From the NCBI GenBank assembly GCA_022661535.1, contig JAKULF010000005.1, positions 1,364,001-1,428,000 of the forward strand: a DNA stretch of 64,000 bases, given 5' to 3'. Below, piece after piece: positions 1-12,991 of this stretch (within the stretch, counting starts at the first letter, position 1; every line of letters starts with the position of its first letter). Below the pieces are notes generated by a model. That model saw only the letters and a program-made list of their open reading frames with translations, had not been told where the DNA came from and made no database searches. The translations under genes were made by a program, and so were the position numbers. This stretch comes from Eutypa lata. Taxonomy: Eukaryota; Ascomycota; Sordariomycetes; Xylariales; Diatrypaceae.

Positions 1-1315
1 AAGAGTTGTGTCCAATTGAAGCGCTTAACTCACTCCTGGAGGCAGTCGGTAGTTGCCGTAAGTCAGCTCCTCGGTAGGTGCTGTGCGAGGTAGCCGACCT
101 GGAACGCCAAACGCTAGACGGATGCTTTCTTGAATTACTCCTGTCTATGTCAGACATAAAATTGTTAGTCCTCATGCATCCACGAGATACAGTTTCGATT
201 GCGAAACCCACCAAATACGGAAGTGCCTCAAGCTCAGCAAGGGTAGGCACCTTATCCCTCCCACCATCCGGCATGACAGTCTTCAACTCCTCGCGGACCC
301 TGCTCAAGATATGCGGATTCGCCAAAACATGGTAGCTCATGGTAGTAAGCGCGCCGGCCGTGGTCTCGGTGCCCGCCCCAATGAAGCTGACGGCCTCCTC
401 CTTGTAGTACGCCTCGTTCCTGTCCTCGGCCGGCAAGTGCTTGCCGTCGCGCATCTCCCGGAAGACGTTCCGGAGGCCCACCAGCGGCCCCTCCTCCTCG
501 CGGGCCAGGACCTCGGCTATCTGGCGCCGGATCTGCTCGTCGAACCTCCGGAGCTTCCCGAAGCGCGGGCTGATGCCCTCGAGCACGCGGAGCGGCACCC
601 CCTGGACCAGGTCCATCAGCCGGGGGAACATGCGACCCCACGCGTGCAGGTGCGTCTCGGGGAAGTCGTCGAACGTCCCCAGGTACTGCGCCTCGTCGCT
701 GCCCCCGCGCAGCGCCTTCATGCTGTCGGCCCCGAAGCAGTACCGCCCGATGACCTCCTGCGTGAGCCCGTTCCAGAGCGACTTGAGCTCCACGACGGCG
801 CCCGTGCCACCGGCCGCCCGCCCCAGCCGCCGGTCCGCGTAGTCGCAGGCGATGGCCCAGATGGCCGGCTCCAGGGCGCGGATCGACTGCTTCGAGAAGG
901 GCGCGGCGATGGCGGCGCGCCGCCGTCGGTGCTGCCGCGCGTCGTACGTGTCGAACATGCTGTTGTCGTGGAAGACCAGGTGCCGCACCTTGTTGCGCGG
1001 GTGCTTCGTCCCGCCCCCCGCCGCGTAGATAGTGTCGTAGAACCCGACGTCGTTCACGTGCACGCCGTTCGGCGTGATGCGCACGATCGGGCCGTACTGC
1101 TCGTGCAGCGCTTTCGTATGGAAGAGCATCTGCCCGCCCTTGATGGCGTCGTAGTAGAACTCGTAGAGGTATGTCAGGGCGGCGAGCTTTGGGCCGGGGA
1201 TCTTAGACAGGGGTGAGAGGTAGAGGCGGTAGATGGATACGCCGATGAGGTAGGAGGTGAAGAGTAGGAGGGCGGCAGGCACAAGGCCAATATCCGGTAG
1301 ATTTTGAATGCTCAT
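1..1315 (-). CDS. Cytochrome P450 monooxygenase, 3' end beyond the window
   Basis: Haem-thiolate monooxygenase, probably anchored in the ER membrane. Exon 1 (1315..212, 368 codons) begins with a hydrophobic helix at residues 7-30, followed by the Pro-rich hinge LSPLSKIPGPKL. The I-helix oxygen-binding motif AGTETT lies at residues 314-319. An intron at 145-211 (GTGGGT donor, CTAAC branch site, CATAG acceptor) restores the frame into exon 2 (144..34), which carries the ExxR motif (E374-R377) and a typical RLPR segment. A GTGAGT donor at 33 starts another intron that runs off the window, so the Cys-ligand loop is not visible. The reading frame without splicing stays open but loses the ExxR motif, which is why the spliced model is preferred. 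The layout resembles fungal families that oxidise secondary metabolites, but the substrate cannot be told. The gene is 5.4 kb from the regulator of the central cluster, and membership is not shown. Confidence 0.9.
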   Translation of the reverse strand, partial: MSIQNLPDIGLVPAALLLFTSYLIGVSIYRLYLSPLSKIPGPKLAALTYLYEFYYDAIKGGQMLFHTKALHEQYGPIVRITPNGVHVNDVGFYDTIYAAGGGTKHPRNKVRHLVFHDNSMFDTYDARQHRRRRAAIAAPFSKQSIRALEPAIWAIACDYADRRLGRAAGGTGAVVELKSLWNGLTQEVIGRYCFGADSMKALRGGSDEAQYLGTFDDFPETHLHAWGRMFPRLMDLVQGVPLRVLEGISPRFGKLRRFDEQIRRQIAEVLAREEEGPLVGLRNVFREMRDGKHLPAEDRNEAYYKEEAVSFIGAGTETTAGALTTMSYHVLANPHILSRVREELKTVMPDGGRDKVPTLAELEALPYLVGFAIETVSRGCMRTNNFMSDIDRSNSRKHPSSVWRSRSATSHSTYRGADLRQLPTASRSELSASIGHNS

Positions 1316-3199
1316 TGTGACTTGTTCGCTGGTTGTAGACGTTGGTTGTAGATGGTTGGATAGTGTTTTATGCCCTTAGTTATGTAGGTATCTTCGTTCC
1401 CTGCGACGAACCTTCATTGTTATATAAGGCCGCTTGAACTAGGATCTCGCGAGTCGGGGTCTACTCGCCCTCCGCTGTTTGTAAGATGCTTATGTCTCAT
1501 CCTTAAATTAATTTGCGGCCACATGCATCCATTTATTGGTGTATACATAGATATGCCCGGGGAAAAAGGCTCGCCGTGGCACTGAAAGCCCCCCGTGGAG
1601 TGCCACGGCATAGACTTTGGCGCAAATCACCCAGCTGCAACGCCAAGGTAGATCACTCAATTTCATATGCAAGCCGGCGTGTCGGAATCTAATAGAGACC
1701 GCGACCCAGAGGGCAAGGGCTTATGTCCGCGAATTGTATAATAAACACCAAATAGCGGCACTCGATGCACTCCGGGTCAACGACAAAGACACAACCAAAT
1801 ATACCATAAACATGGCAAAGAAATATCGGACTATTGCTCAATATTATAAGATTATGTAAATAGTATTATATAATGCTAAATATATACATAGAAAAGAACA
1901 ATGGCAAGCAACTGACCGGCATTAGGTGCAGCTATATTGTGGTTGTCAAGGCGACTTCGAAACTAGGGGGATGGGAGCTTACACAAGTTTAGGCATCAAT
2001 AGGAATAGATTCGTAGAACTAAAACTGTTCATTGAGTTGAGTACCTGGCTATGCAAATAATCCTCAGTGAAACATCTGGTTTTGAGTCTCAGATTCGACT
2101 CCAGTCTTTCTACTACGTACGCACTATTACTATGTGTTATGTTAAATGCATAGAATAGTGTTTGGTTATTGAAACCAGGTGGTGATGACGATGACCAACG
2201 CAGCATCAACTTCTTCAGGGCTTCAGTGCTAGAAGGTTCTGGAGGTTGAAAGAACGGTATATGACCTTTTGTCTTTGTTGGGGATTTCCAAATTTTCACC
2301 AGCTTGAGTATAATGAATCTAAGCGAAGCCTGTGATCCACGTCTCTATAGTCGCTATGGCACGCTCTAAAAGATGGCTCTTAGTCTTAGAGATAGCTTCT
2401 AAAAGCGGAGTGATGATTCATCATTCGTATCGTAGCTATACGGTAGAGCCATTGTCATTGAATGTGAATATGATAGGTTAATTAATACATCTAGTGGTTG
2501 ATATCAATTGTTGCGCTGATATCCCTCCGCCCAATTGTGAAGCAGCAGCCGAAGAGAAATCTATAGTGAAAGCAATGTCTTATTTCTTGCAGGAATTATA
2601 GAAACCATCTAAATTTAGTAACTAGCAAAAGTGCGGGCAAGCCTTATACATTTGACTTAGTAGAAGCTTGACTCGACAATCGTTTCTTTGTATACCTGAC
2701 TGAACCTTGCTGGTATATAGAATATAACGACCAGTCCTATGATGAACAAAGACCTTCCAGCCAGAGTGTTCCATCGGAAAACAAGAAAGGAACTATGTTG
2801 ATTGTCCTAGGTGGCAATCAGGTTTAATATCGAATCATAGCTGAGCAACAATCACGGTGCCTAAATGATTGTTGAAGAGTTTACTTGTGTCATACGGTTA
2901 GTTCTAGAAGAAAGGCGTTAACGTTAATGTGCCTTTCAACTTTAACCTTACATTGAATTTCCTTCTCCTATTTTCTTTGAAAGATATAACAACATCTAAC
3001 ATTAAGGCTTCAAAGGTAACCAGCCAGGTGAGCAATATAAGAGACGCTCTCCTCCACCTCTGCAGATTTCTTTTCGCTCAGCATAGTTCAACATACCTTC
3101 TCAACTTCATATTTCTATTTACATTTACACTTTACATTGACGACAGTCCGGCACTTGTCAAATTCTACAAACCAAAACATCATAATCATCACCATCACC
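1316..3199. other. AT-rich spacer without a supported gene
   Basis: This is the upstream region of the P450 and the upstream region of the AA11 gene. Short open frames at 1617-1859 (+) and 1979-2299 (-) show no recognisable domain, no splice continuation and AT-rich codon use, so I do not call them. The only distinct structure is the perfect inverted repeat at 1573-1609, listed separately. Confidence 0.6.
1573..1609. repeat. 11-bp perfect inverted repeat, 15-bp loop
   Basis: The arm GCCGTGGCACT (1573-1583) is mirrored exactly by AGTGCCACGGC (1599-1609). It is a GC-rich hairpin inside an AT-rich spacer. It could be a relic of a mobile-element terminus, a protein-binding palindrome, or chance. 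Confidence 0.6.
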
Positions 3200-4526
3200 A
3201 TGTATACCAACATTTACAACGCTGCGGCCGCCGTGGCTGCTCTCGCCACCGTCGCTAATGGCCATATGATCATGAAGACTCCTAAGCCTTTCGGAGGAGC
3301 TAGTCTCAACAACAGTCCGTTGACATCAAGCGACTTCCCCTGCAAGCTGCAGGGCGACCCCGCTACTTTCTATAGCACAGAGGGGCTTGACAACACGATG
3401 GCAGTTGGGGAGACGCAATCCCTCTCCTTCACCGGATCGGCTGTGCACGGCGGTGGCAGTTGTCAACTCGCCATCACGAAGGACCTCGCGCCCTCCGCCT
3501 CTACTTCCTGGCAAGTCATCCTTTCCATCGAGGGTGGATGCCCGAGTAAATCTGGCCAAGGGCCCGACACGTACGACTTCACGATACCCGATAGTGTGGC
3601 CGCTGGGCAATGTAAGTGCTAAAAACAAATTAATATCTTACTTTTCTCGTTCTGTTTTAAAACTTCCCAGAAGATATAAAGAGAAATTATATGCTAACTT
3701 TTTATTAACCAGATGTATTCGCGTGGACTTGGATCAGCAAGCTAGCAGGTCAACCAGAAGTAAGTTTTGAGAAGCCCTTTTTATCCCCCATTCCCCTCTT
3801 TCTTTTTTCTTTTTAAGAATAATATTTACTAACTTGAACGTCTAATAGTACTACATGAACTGTGCCCCTATCACCGTCACGGGAGGGAAATCGAAGAGAT
3901 CCGAAGGAAACGAGACCCTCGTCGTGGCTACGCGCGATGAGCTTCCCGAGCTGTTCGTCGCCAACCTCGCCGATATCAACTCCTGCAAGACCACGCCCTC
4001 CACCGACCCCGAGTTCCCCAACCCCGGATCCAACGTCATCAAGCCCGGCTTGTCCAGCAGCTTCGCCAAGGTCGAGGGTACCGGTTGTGTCCCCAAGGGT
4101 GCCACGGAGAAGGGCGGCTCAGGCTCCGGCGGAAGTGGCGATGCCGGCAGCGGTTCGCCTCCGGCCGCAAGCAGTGCCGCCCCTGCTCCTACCTCGGCTG
4201 CCACCGCGCCACCGGCGGCCTCTTCGGGATTCGTAACCAGCGTCAAGCCGACTATCGCCCCCGTTGCCTCGACCTCTGCCGCCGCCGTTACTACATCTAG
4301 CTCCGCCGCCGCTGTTGTCGCGCCGCCAAGCGCATCGACTCCCCCCAGCACTGGTTCGTCCGGACCTTCGGGAGGCCTGACAGGCCTCTGCTCCAGCGAA
4401 GGCATGTTTAACTGTGTCGGGGGCACCTCGTACCAACAATGTGCGTCCGGAGGATGGTCGACGATGATGGAGATGCCATCGGGGGTCAAGTGTGCCGAAG
4501 GCCAGACCATGACCCTGTGGGCTTAA
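3200..4526 (+). CDS. AA11 lytic polysaccharide monooxygenase with C-terminal X278-like module
   Basis: Secreted copper enzyme of family AA11, known to cleave crystalline chitin oxidatively. Three exons (3200..3611, 3713..3759, 3849..4526) give 378 aa. The start at 3200 is chosen because it gives a 21-residue signal peptide ending ANG, so that the mature protein begins with His22, the N-terminal copper-brace histidine. The family pattern follows: SPLTSSDFPCK near residues 39-49, the second copper histidine in SAVHGGGSC (His83), then SIEGGCP, FAWTW and YYMNCAPITVT. Splicing at GTAAGT/AACCAG and GTAAGT/AATAG is required to join the last two. A Ser/Ala/Pro/Gly-rich linker (about residues 235-330) leads to a Cys-rich module at 332-378 (GLCSSEG, QQCASG) like the X278 domain seen on many AA11 enzymes. 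It probably serves in chitin remodelling or in attack on insects or fungi. Confidence 0.93.
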
Positions 4527-5668
4527 GGGGTCGATCTAACTAGAAGAAATAGGAGGTGAAAAAGAGGTGGTGTTGAAGAGAAGAGTTGCATTTTTCTTTC
4601 TCTCCCACACTTAGCGGCTGTGGTTTTGGGTATTTGGGAGTTAGCTAGTCACGAAAGCAGGATCTTATTGTGGACTTTCCAGCCCTCGTGCCGTAATAAT
4701 AATAAACTCATTGGTCGCAAGAGAAGATTAAAATTCGAGAGCATAACTAACTTCGCAATACACCACCCTGGTTAATAGTAGTACGTGGCGTCTTTATCTG
4801 CTTTGATTTATTAATGTACGCTATCGTTTAATATCGTGTCACGAACCCATACTTATGATTTGTCACATGTAAAGCCGTATATAGGGGACAAAGGAACAGA
4901 GTGACATAGAGTGTGCTTAAGCCGGCCCGATGCATGGGGGTTACATTTACACAGAGTATATCCATTCAGAAATTCGTATGGTATGTTTGCGTCAACCTGT
5001 AAGCGGCGACGAAAATAGTATCTCTATTTATAGCCTCTCATTCTTGTGTACTGCCTTGCCTTATATATTTGGTTAACGCAAACGTTGAGTCGAATATGAC
5101 AGTTCATTGCGGTAGGGCGTGTCGCGACCGGTTTGTTCGAATGAAGTGTACTCTAGTAACGTAATACCGATGATATGACACACTCCGTGTATTAGAACCT
5201 GTAACATTTTGCCCATTTTGGATTCCTTGTTAGAATTATAGCACCTAAGTATCAATGCTCATCAAATCTATAATTGGAACTTCTAAGATAGAGAATATCT
5301 ATTTAAAATGGAACAGGATAATATTTACAATCAGATAATGTAAGCTCTAAACAGACATTGATATATATCATATTTATAACTTTTCTATATAAGACATGAT
5401 AAGTTACACTGCCTAATAATGAAACGTCATTGTGCTGGTAGATGTTCATGCCGATATTATTACACAGCAGTAGATGGAACCGTCACCTTTTGTTTGTTCT
5501 CTGCTCTAGTAGGGCGCTGTTATTATTGTGTAGCTACAGTTTGAAATATATATACACATGCCTTCCTGGCAGAATGGAAATTCAACAGGAGCAAGAGACC
5601 TTATCACAACAACATAGAACCTGTTACAACTGAATATACATACACTCAAGGTCAAATCAGTTACCGAG
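4527..5668. other. AT-rich spacer, no gene seen
   Basis: Downstream region of the AA11 gene and upstream region of the next small gene. There are only short shadow frames and no conserved motif or repeat. Confidence 0.6.
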
Positions 5669-6175
5669 ATGGAAACTTTACCCGGTCATTGGCCAAACCG
5701 GACTGAGCACCTTTTGTCGTTCTACCGAGAAAGGACCAGTCAATTCACTCGTTGGGCTATACACAACGCTCGGGCTAGAGGATGCCCGGAGGATATTCTC
5801 ACCTCTACCCCTGACCCCGCACTGCCATTGGTAATGAAGAACTTCCAGCGTCTTGCACAGTGGATTGCAGACTGCGACAACCCTCCTATCATTATACCTC
5901 TTATACAAATGGCAGCACTCAACTCCGCAATACAGTCGAGGCGGGAATACTCTGCGATCTTAATCGAAAAAAAGAATAGAGTAGGAAAGGCGGCGAAGTC
6001 TGACCAGACACACGAGTACTTCGTAGAATTGCTGGAAAAGGTTCTGGAGACACTTCTACCTTGTCTCGAACCAGAGCCTACAGTTGAGCCAAATCACCCA
6101 CATCGTGAGGAACTATTGACGTTATTTGCAAAGTGGCGACCTCAAGAGTCGGTTGGAATCGCAGATGCAGAATGA
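5669..6175 (+). CDS. Small protein resembling the DUF6604 domain
   Basis: Intronless 168-aa frame starting ATGGAAACTT. The first 35 residues (FYRERTSQFTRWAIHNAR) resemble the opening of the fungal DUF6604 domain, which is rich in Tyr, Lys and Thr and then reads TxWL. The segment ending KSDQTHEYFVELLEKVLETL resembles the later helix of that domain. In the family this domain usually opens proteins of several hundred residues, often with ankyrin-type extensions. Here the frame stops after 168 residues, so it is either a stand-alone domain or a truncated copy. No function is established. It lies 0.5 kb upstream of the cluster regulator and in the same direction. The domain assignment is from memory of the family pattern and should be treated as moderate. 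Confidence 0.6.
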   Translation: METLPGHWPNRTEHLLSFYRERTSQFTRWAIHNARARGCPEDILTSTPDPALPLVMKNFQRLAQWIADCDNPPIIIPLIQMAALNSAIQSRREYSAILIEKKNRVGKAAKSDQTHEYFVELLEKVLETLLPCLEPEPTVEPNHPHREELLTLFAKWRPQESVGIADAE

Positions 6176-6686
6176 ATTCCCTATCATCATGAGGTGAGAA
6201 TATATAACCTTGACGTTTTCCTCTCCTTTTATTCCCCCCTTTGCCTTTGCATCTGTTTTGGTTGTATAATTCTATCCTATCAGTTTTAGCCTCATTACCT
6301 GGGAGAACACCTAAACATGCTCAGAATAACTAACCTACCTCTGAATCAAGGCGTACGAGAGTTATGGCTTTTGTATTTATAAGTGGAAAGAATGAATTGG
6401 TAGATTGAATATAACGGAACGATCTATTGGTTTAAATAAGTAAGATAATTAGTTAAAAGATCATGGCTATTCCTTCATGGTGATCTGTATCAAACTCTGC
6501 ACAAGTTTGAATTATACATCTAGTTACGTTATGCCCGCATTTATGCAGCAGTGGAGTCATGATAATGTCCCACATTATTTTAGTGCTTATTTTCTCCTTT
6601 CTCTTTCTAGATCCTATCGGCAAATGACCGGTTGTCTACCTCAGAGTAAATTGTAATTCATTATATATGTCAACCGGATATTAATC
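6176..6686. other. Spacer upstream of the Zn2Cys6 regulator
   Basis: AT-rich leader and promoter region of the regulator. No further coding frame or repeat is seen. Confidence 0.5.
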
Positions 6687-8466
6687 ATGAGTAGTGCGAA
6701 GCGCGAGCAGTCTGGGCTTCGAAATTCTAGGCATGCTGGTAATCATAACCAAAGTCTCAACAACAATTCCAAAGCTAAGGTGAAGACGGGATGCCGAACT
6801 TGCAAGTAAGCCAACCCGTCTGAGTCGACCCCCTCTATTCTCCAGGATATTTTGCTCATCGTACCCGAGGATTCGGAAGGTGAAGTGCGATGAAGGCCGG
6901 CCTGCATGTATGAAGTGTATATCGACTGGTCGCGTTTGCGAGGGCTACGGAGTTTGGGGAGGGGGGAACACTCTCGATCTTGTCCGTCCCGCCTCGATAA
7001 ACCAATCGCTACTCAGGCATGTTGCTCCAGAGTCTCAGGATGAGCATGGATTCATGGAGTGGTTCCGCTTTCGAACTGCGGTGAAGTTGCAGGGGCCTTT
7101 TGGGTCACAGTTTTGGGACACGCTGGTTACCCGGGCAAGCCTGGAAGAGTCGTCCGTGTTCCACGCCATGCTGGCTCTAAGTTCCTATCACAAGAGAGTA
7201 TATACCGGCATGGCCGGAGCGGGACCCGAAGAGGATCCTAATGGGCTAGAGCTGTTCACTCTACGCCAGTACAACAAAGCCATCAATGACCTGCAGCCTC
7301 ATTTCTCTTCTAGAGATAAAGCTTCACTCCGCGTAGCTCTTGTTACTTGCATGGTATTCATTTGCCTGGAGTTTTTGTGCGGTCGCTACAAGACCGGTAA
7401 CATTCACTTGCAGAATGGGATAAAGCTGCTAGCCGGACTCCAGGGAAACCTAGAGCAGGCAGTCGGACCTCGCAACATCCTCACTCGTGCATCTATTAAC
7501 CGGGAACCTACCGATGACTGGATTATTGAAGCTTTTACCCGCATGAATTTACTGGCAGTACAGTTTGGCCAGGGCTGTTGGATGTCTCCAAACCTACATT
7601 TCTCAAACCATCTGTCACTACCCATCACCTTCGAGTCTGTCGCCCAGGCAAGACATTGTCTAGACAATATGTTTAATGATATCCACCATTTGGGGAAGCG
7701 TTGTCGCCATGAAAGTACCCTAGGGGGCTCGATAGATTATGTCCCTGGACAATATCTGTTAGACGTCCAACAACGCCTTAGATCGCACTTGACAGCATGG
7801 ATCAAGACCTACAAGTCATCCAGAATCGGTTTACAAATTCAACCAGACGACATCTCAAAGGTTGGCTACCAGTTGCTGTTCCTCTATCATATCATGGCCA
7901 ATATTTTAGTGGACACATCCCTCCGACCATACGACGAGATGGCTTTTGATTCTCATTACCACGACTTTGTTTCTATAATTACTCAGTCAATCAAGTTTTT
8001 GAAAGAAGTGCAAGAATTTCAAAGTGTGGAAAATTCCAAGTTCAAATCTGGCTCAGAGCTCTATTTCTTCAATGCCGACATTGGCTGGATTCCGCCCCTC
8101 TATTATACGGTTCTTCATTGCCGGGTTCATCACCTCAGGCTTCGAGCCATCGAACTCTTGCGTACAATTCCAAGCAGGGAGGGAATCTGGGACTCGGTAT
8201 TTGCAGCCTCGGTAGCACAAGAGGTTATGCGGATGGAGGAAGAGGGGCATTGCAATGATGCCCAAGATATCAATTTTCTCCTTCCTAGTGACCAGCTTCA
8301 AGACTATGACATGAATTTACCAGTGTTGTCATCTTCACGCAGGTTCTATGATGTTCAGGTCGATTTGCCTGATAGCCCGCTAAGGAAAGCCGCATTAACC
8401 TGTAAACGGAAGAAAGACGATGGCTGCTACGAAGTTATCACAAGAGACTGCGTTCTCGATCCATGA
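6687..8466 (+). CDS. Zn(II)2Cys6 transcription factor, probable cluster regulator
   Basis: Fungal binuclear zinc-cluster activator of 571 aa. Exon 1 (6687..6805) and exon 2 (6870..8466) are separated by a 64-nt intron (GTAAGC ... CCGAG). The intron splits the DNA-binding domain after the second cysteine. Only the spliced form has the full Cys6 set: C36, C39, C46, C53, C56 and C63, spaced C-x2-C-x6-C-x6-C-x2-C-x6-C. The rest is a helical regulatory domain of the fungal-specific type (Fungal_trans_2/DUF3468-like), with the typical region around VFHAMLALSSYHK and LRVALVTCMVFICLEFLCG. It is followed on the other strand by the short-chain dehydrogenase gene only 137 bp away, and it is the only regulator in the homoserine-derived gene block. 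That makes it the best candidate for control of the block, by inference. Confidence 0.92.
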
Positions 8467-8603
8467 AGCATAATTGGAGTTAAATCTCTACCAGACAGAT
8501 TCTAATGGCCAAAATGTCTATCTTGGCCTTCTACAAGATGAAGAATATCAACTGATTTATATATGAGATGAGACTATTCGATAAAGAAAAGGGCCTACGC
8601 CTC

Positions 8604-9660
8604 TTAAATTTCCTGTCCTTCTAACTCCTTCTGAGTCCAATCCCAAACATTTTTCGCCAACTCCGCATCGAGCATGAGACCAGACGGCTCGTGCACCGCA
8701 ACGGGCTCATAATGCAAACCACTCGTCACCCCCTCTCCCGTCGCCGCCCACAGCTGGTTCTTGGCCCCATCCTCTACGGGTCGTACAGCTTTCGGTACAA
8801 TCTCCGTTTGGATGTGCACCATCTGCTCATCGCCCGGCTCGCGCGTGAACAGCTGCGTGTCCACCTCGCCCGGGTCGATCGAGGCAATGGTCCATTGCGG
8901 GTAGTTCGTGGCGAGCTCCTGCGCGTACAGCATGTTGGCCGCCTTGCTCTGAATGTAACGATTCACGGGAGTGGCTCCCTCGAGGGACTTGAGCGTCTCG
9001 AATTGGATCTTCTCTGGCCCGGCGTATTTCCAGGCCGACGAGGCGAGGCTAACGATGCGCACGGGATGGGAAAGGGCCGTCTTGAGGAGGAGGGGCGTGA
9101 GGAGCTTCAGAAGGAGCGCATGTCCGACGTGGTTAGTTCCCATTTGAATCTCGTAGCCCTCCTTCGATAGCTTGGGTGGACAACCCATGACTGTCAATAT
9201 GAGGTCAGCAAGTCAGCAACATATCATAAAGGATCAATGCCTAGGGCAAAGAGATTCCCAAGCCAAACTCAGAGAAATATGAAAGAAGATAGCACTTGTC
9301 ACTTGTCACACTTAGAAATATATCGAGCCACTTACGTCCAGCATTGAGCATCAAGATGTCCAGTCGTGGAGAAGACGCAATCACAGTCTTAGCGGCGCTC
9401 TTGATCGAGTCGAAAGAGCTCAGGTCTAGCTCCAGGAAGGTGATAGCCGCGTCTGGTACCTGGCGTTTGACATCGTCAACTGCTTCCTTGCCCTTCTCAG
9501 GGCTACGAGCTGCCATCCAGACATGCGTAGGTTTGTGCTTGGCCAGTTCCAGCGAGGATTGCTTTCCTAGCCCGCTGTTGGCGCCCGTGATGAGGATGAC
9601 CTTACCCTCTAAGGAGGGGATGTCGGTGACTGGGTCGAAGGAAATGCCTTTAGTGGCCAT
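8604..9660 (-). CDS. Short-chain dehydrogenase/reductase (retinol-dehydrogenase-like)
   Basis: NAD(P)-dependent oxidoreductase of 303 aa in two exons (9660..9336 and 9190..8604). The 145-nt intron has a GTAAGT donor and a TTGACAG acceptor. The Rossmann motif TGANSGLG is at residues 25-32, the NAG motif at 106-108, the catalytic Ser near 156, and the Tyr-x-x-x-Lys pair at Y187/K191. The middle segment GYEIQMGTNHVGH is typical of the fungal WW-oxidoreductase/retinol-dehydrogenase-like subgroup. The substrate is unknown. It lies between the regulator and the O-acetylhomoserine sulfhydrylase gene, and a role in reducing a carbonyl intermediate of the cluster is an inference. Confidence 0.93.
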
Positions 9661-10240
9661 TTTGAGATACTGGACGAGAGGAAGAGATGTGTGTGTGAAG
9701 CCAGGATTTAGTTATGTTAAACTGAGAGAGTAATAGGGATAGAAGGCAGAGGACTACCTAGCGAACTTAGCCGGCTTAAGTAGTCCGTCGCAGCTGGTTT
9801 AGTAAAAGGGATATTGCTGCTTCCCACCCAAATACTTCGCACTAGCAACTTACTTTTACATCATATGAAGCAAAAGAAGACGTCCACGCCCCCTTGTAGC
9901 ATGAGGCTGCCTTCTTCATCCTCCGAGGCGTATAGCTCGTAATGTGGATCAAGACAGGGTAAATTGACCAATCAACGTTTAGAGTTTCCGAGCGAGCCAA
10001 TTGCCACAAACCTCCTTTTGACGGCCGAGAACGGCGTTTTCGGGTTTAACATCCGAATAAGAGGTCGTAGCTCGCTTGTGCATGAGAAGATCCTCGTGCC
10101 CAATTGTGGCTAGCGAAGACTGCTAAGCGTACCTCTTCTAGTCCAGGGTAGGTTCCAGATTTGGAAACACGAAGACAGCAAGAAAAGGGGGCCGTTGAGT
10201 AATCTGAATTAAATGTGTGCTATCGTATATGTGTTCGACT
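9661..10240. other. Spacer between dehydrogenase promoter and OAH-sulfhydrylase 3' end
   Basis: The dehydrogenase reads away to the left, and the PLP-enzyme gene ends at 10241. This segment therefore holds the dehydrogenase promoter and the PLP-enzyme terminator. No gene is seen. Confidence 0.5.
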
Positions 10241-12007
<1,767 letters not shown>

Positions 12008-12991
12008 GGCTAAAGTTTTTTTTAACTTGGAAGGATTGTAAGACTGGTACAACTCCAATGCGTGTTGGCATCGATTTGGAGAGCCATTGCTTCGCTGCAA
12101 TGCCGTCAGCATTATATAATATTATATTCCTACTGAGAGATGCACGCAGCTTGCAGGACTCCTCGGGATGCTGGGGTTCGATGTAATATCCCGGGAGATA
12201 AGGAGACCTGCATGGCCGGCGTCACATCCCTGGGTGGGTCTGGCATATGAATGTTACCAAACCCCGAGATATGACCACCCCCTCATAATGCAACGTCAAC
12301 GAGCATCACTTCAACGAGCATCACTAGCTTAGCCTTAAGTGTATCGTAGCGATGGATTCTCGTGAAACTCTATAATGGGGCGCATTATCAGAGGTCTCAC
12401 AGTAATATCTTAGAAGATATCAGATGTTGAACTAGACCCAGTATATCTCGGACCTTACGCGGCAACCATCCCGGAAGCCTATTTTTCCATATGCCGATTC
12501 TAATATCAGATACCTTCATACCATATAGGCATTGCTAGAATGCCGATTTATCCCGCATGCAGTTGAGCAAACCAATCAACCGAATGATAGCTTTCATAGG
12601 TCACTGCTACGATGCTTGGCATCAGCGTAAGGTTGCCCCCGCGGAGTGGATTGTGGCAACAAAATGCGAAGCAATATTAAATGGGTGGTCTAAAAGTACC
12701 GTACATCATTTATACCAAGTATATGAATATGAAATCACATTTAATCTGTTACCAACTGCATAGAATCTGACGTAAGACTTCAGCTTTACTATCAACTTTG
12801 CTACTTGGTTGAGCTTGGTTTAGCCTCATTAATGTAACGGTAGCACACCCCCTTATTTCTTTACCCCACGCCATGGTATCAATCAAAGTGAACGTTGGTG
12901 CCGGGTTTGGTATCAACCGTCAGAGTACTACAGTAGAGGCCAATCAGTTTGAGAGTCTGGGGAGCTTAAGTAAGTGTATAAGCAAGGGATC
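12008..12991. other. Promoter of the PLP enzyme and 3' flank of the nitrilase
   Basis: The PLP-enzyme gene starts at 12007 and the nitrilase gene ends at 12992, both on the minus strand. The short frame at 12557-12763 has no recognisable domain. A 15-bp tandem duplication at 12296-12325 is the only distinct feature. Confidence 0.5.
12296..12325. repeat. 15-bp perfect tandem duplication
   Basis: TCAACGAGCATCACT occurs twice back to back, about 290 bp upstream of the PLP-enzyme start. It could be a duplicated regulator site or simple replication slippage. Confidence 0.7.

Noticed and set aside
311..1216. Long plus-strand open frame of 301 codons
   Set aside because: It lies opposite the P450 exon, is Arg/Val/Pro-rich without a domain, and is a GC-rich shadow of the real minus-strand gene.
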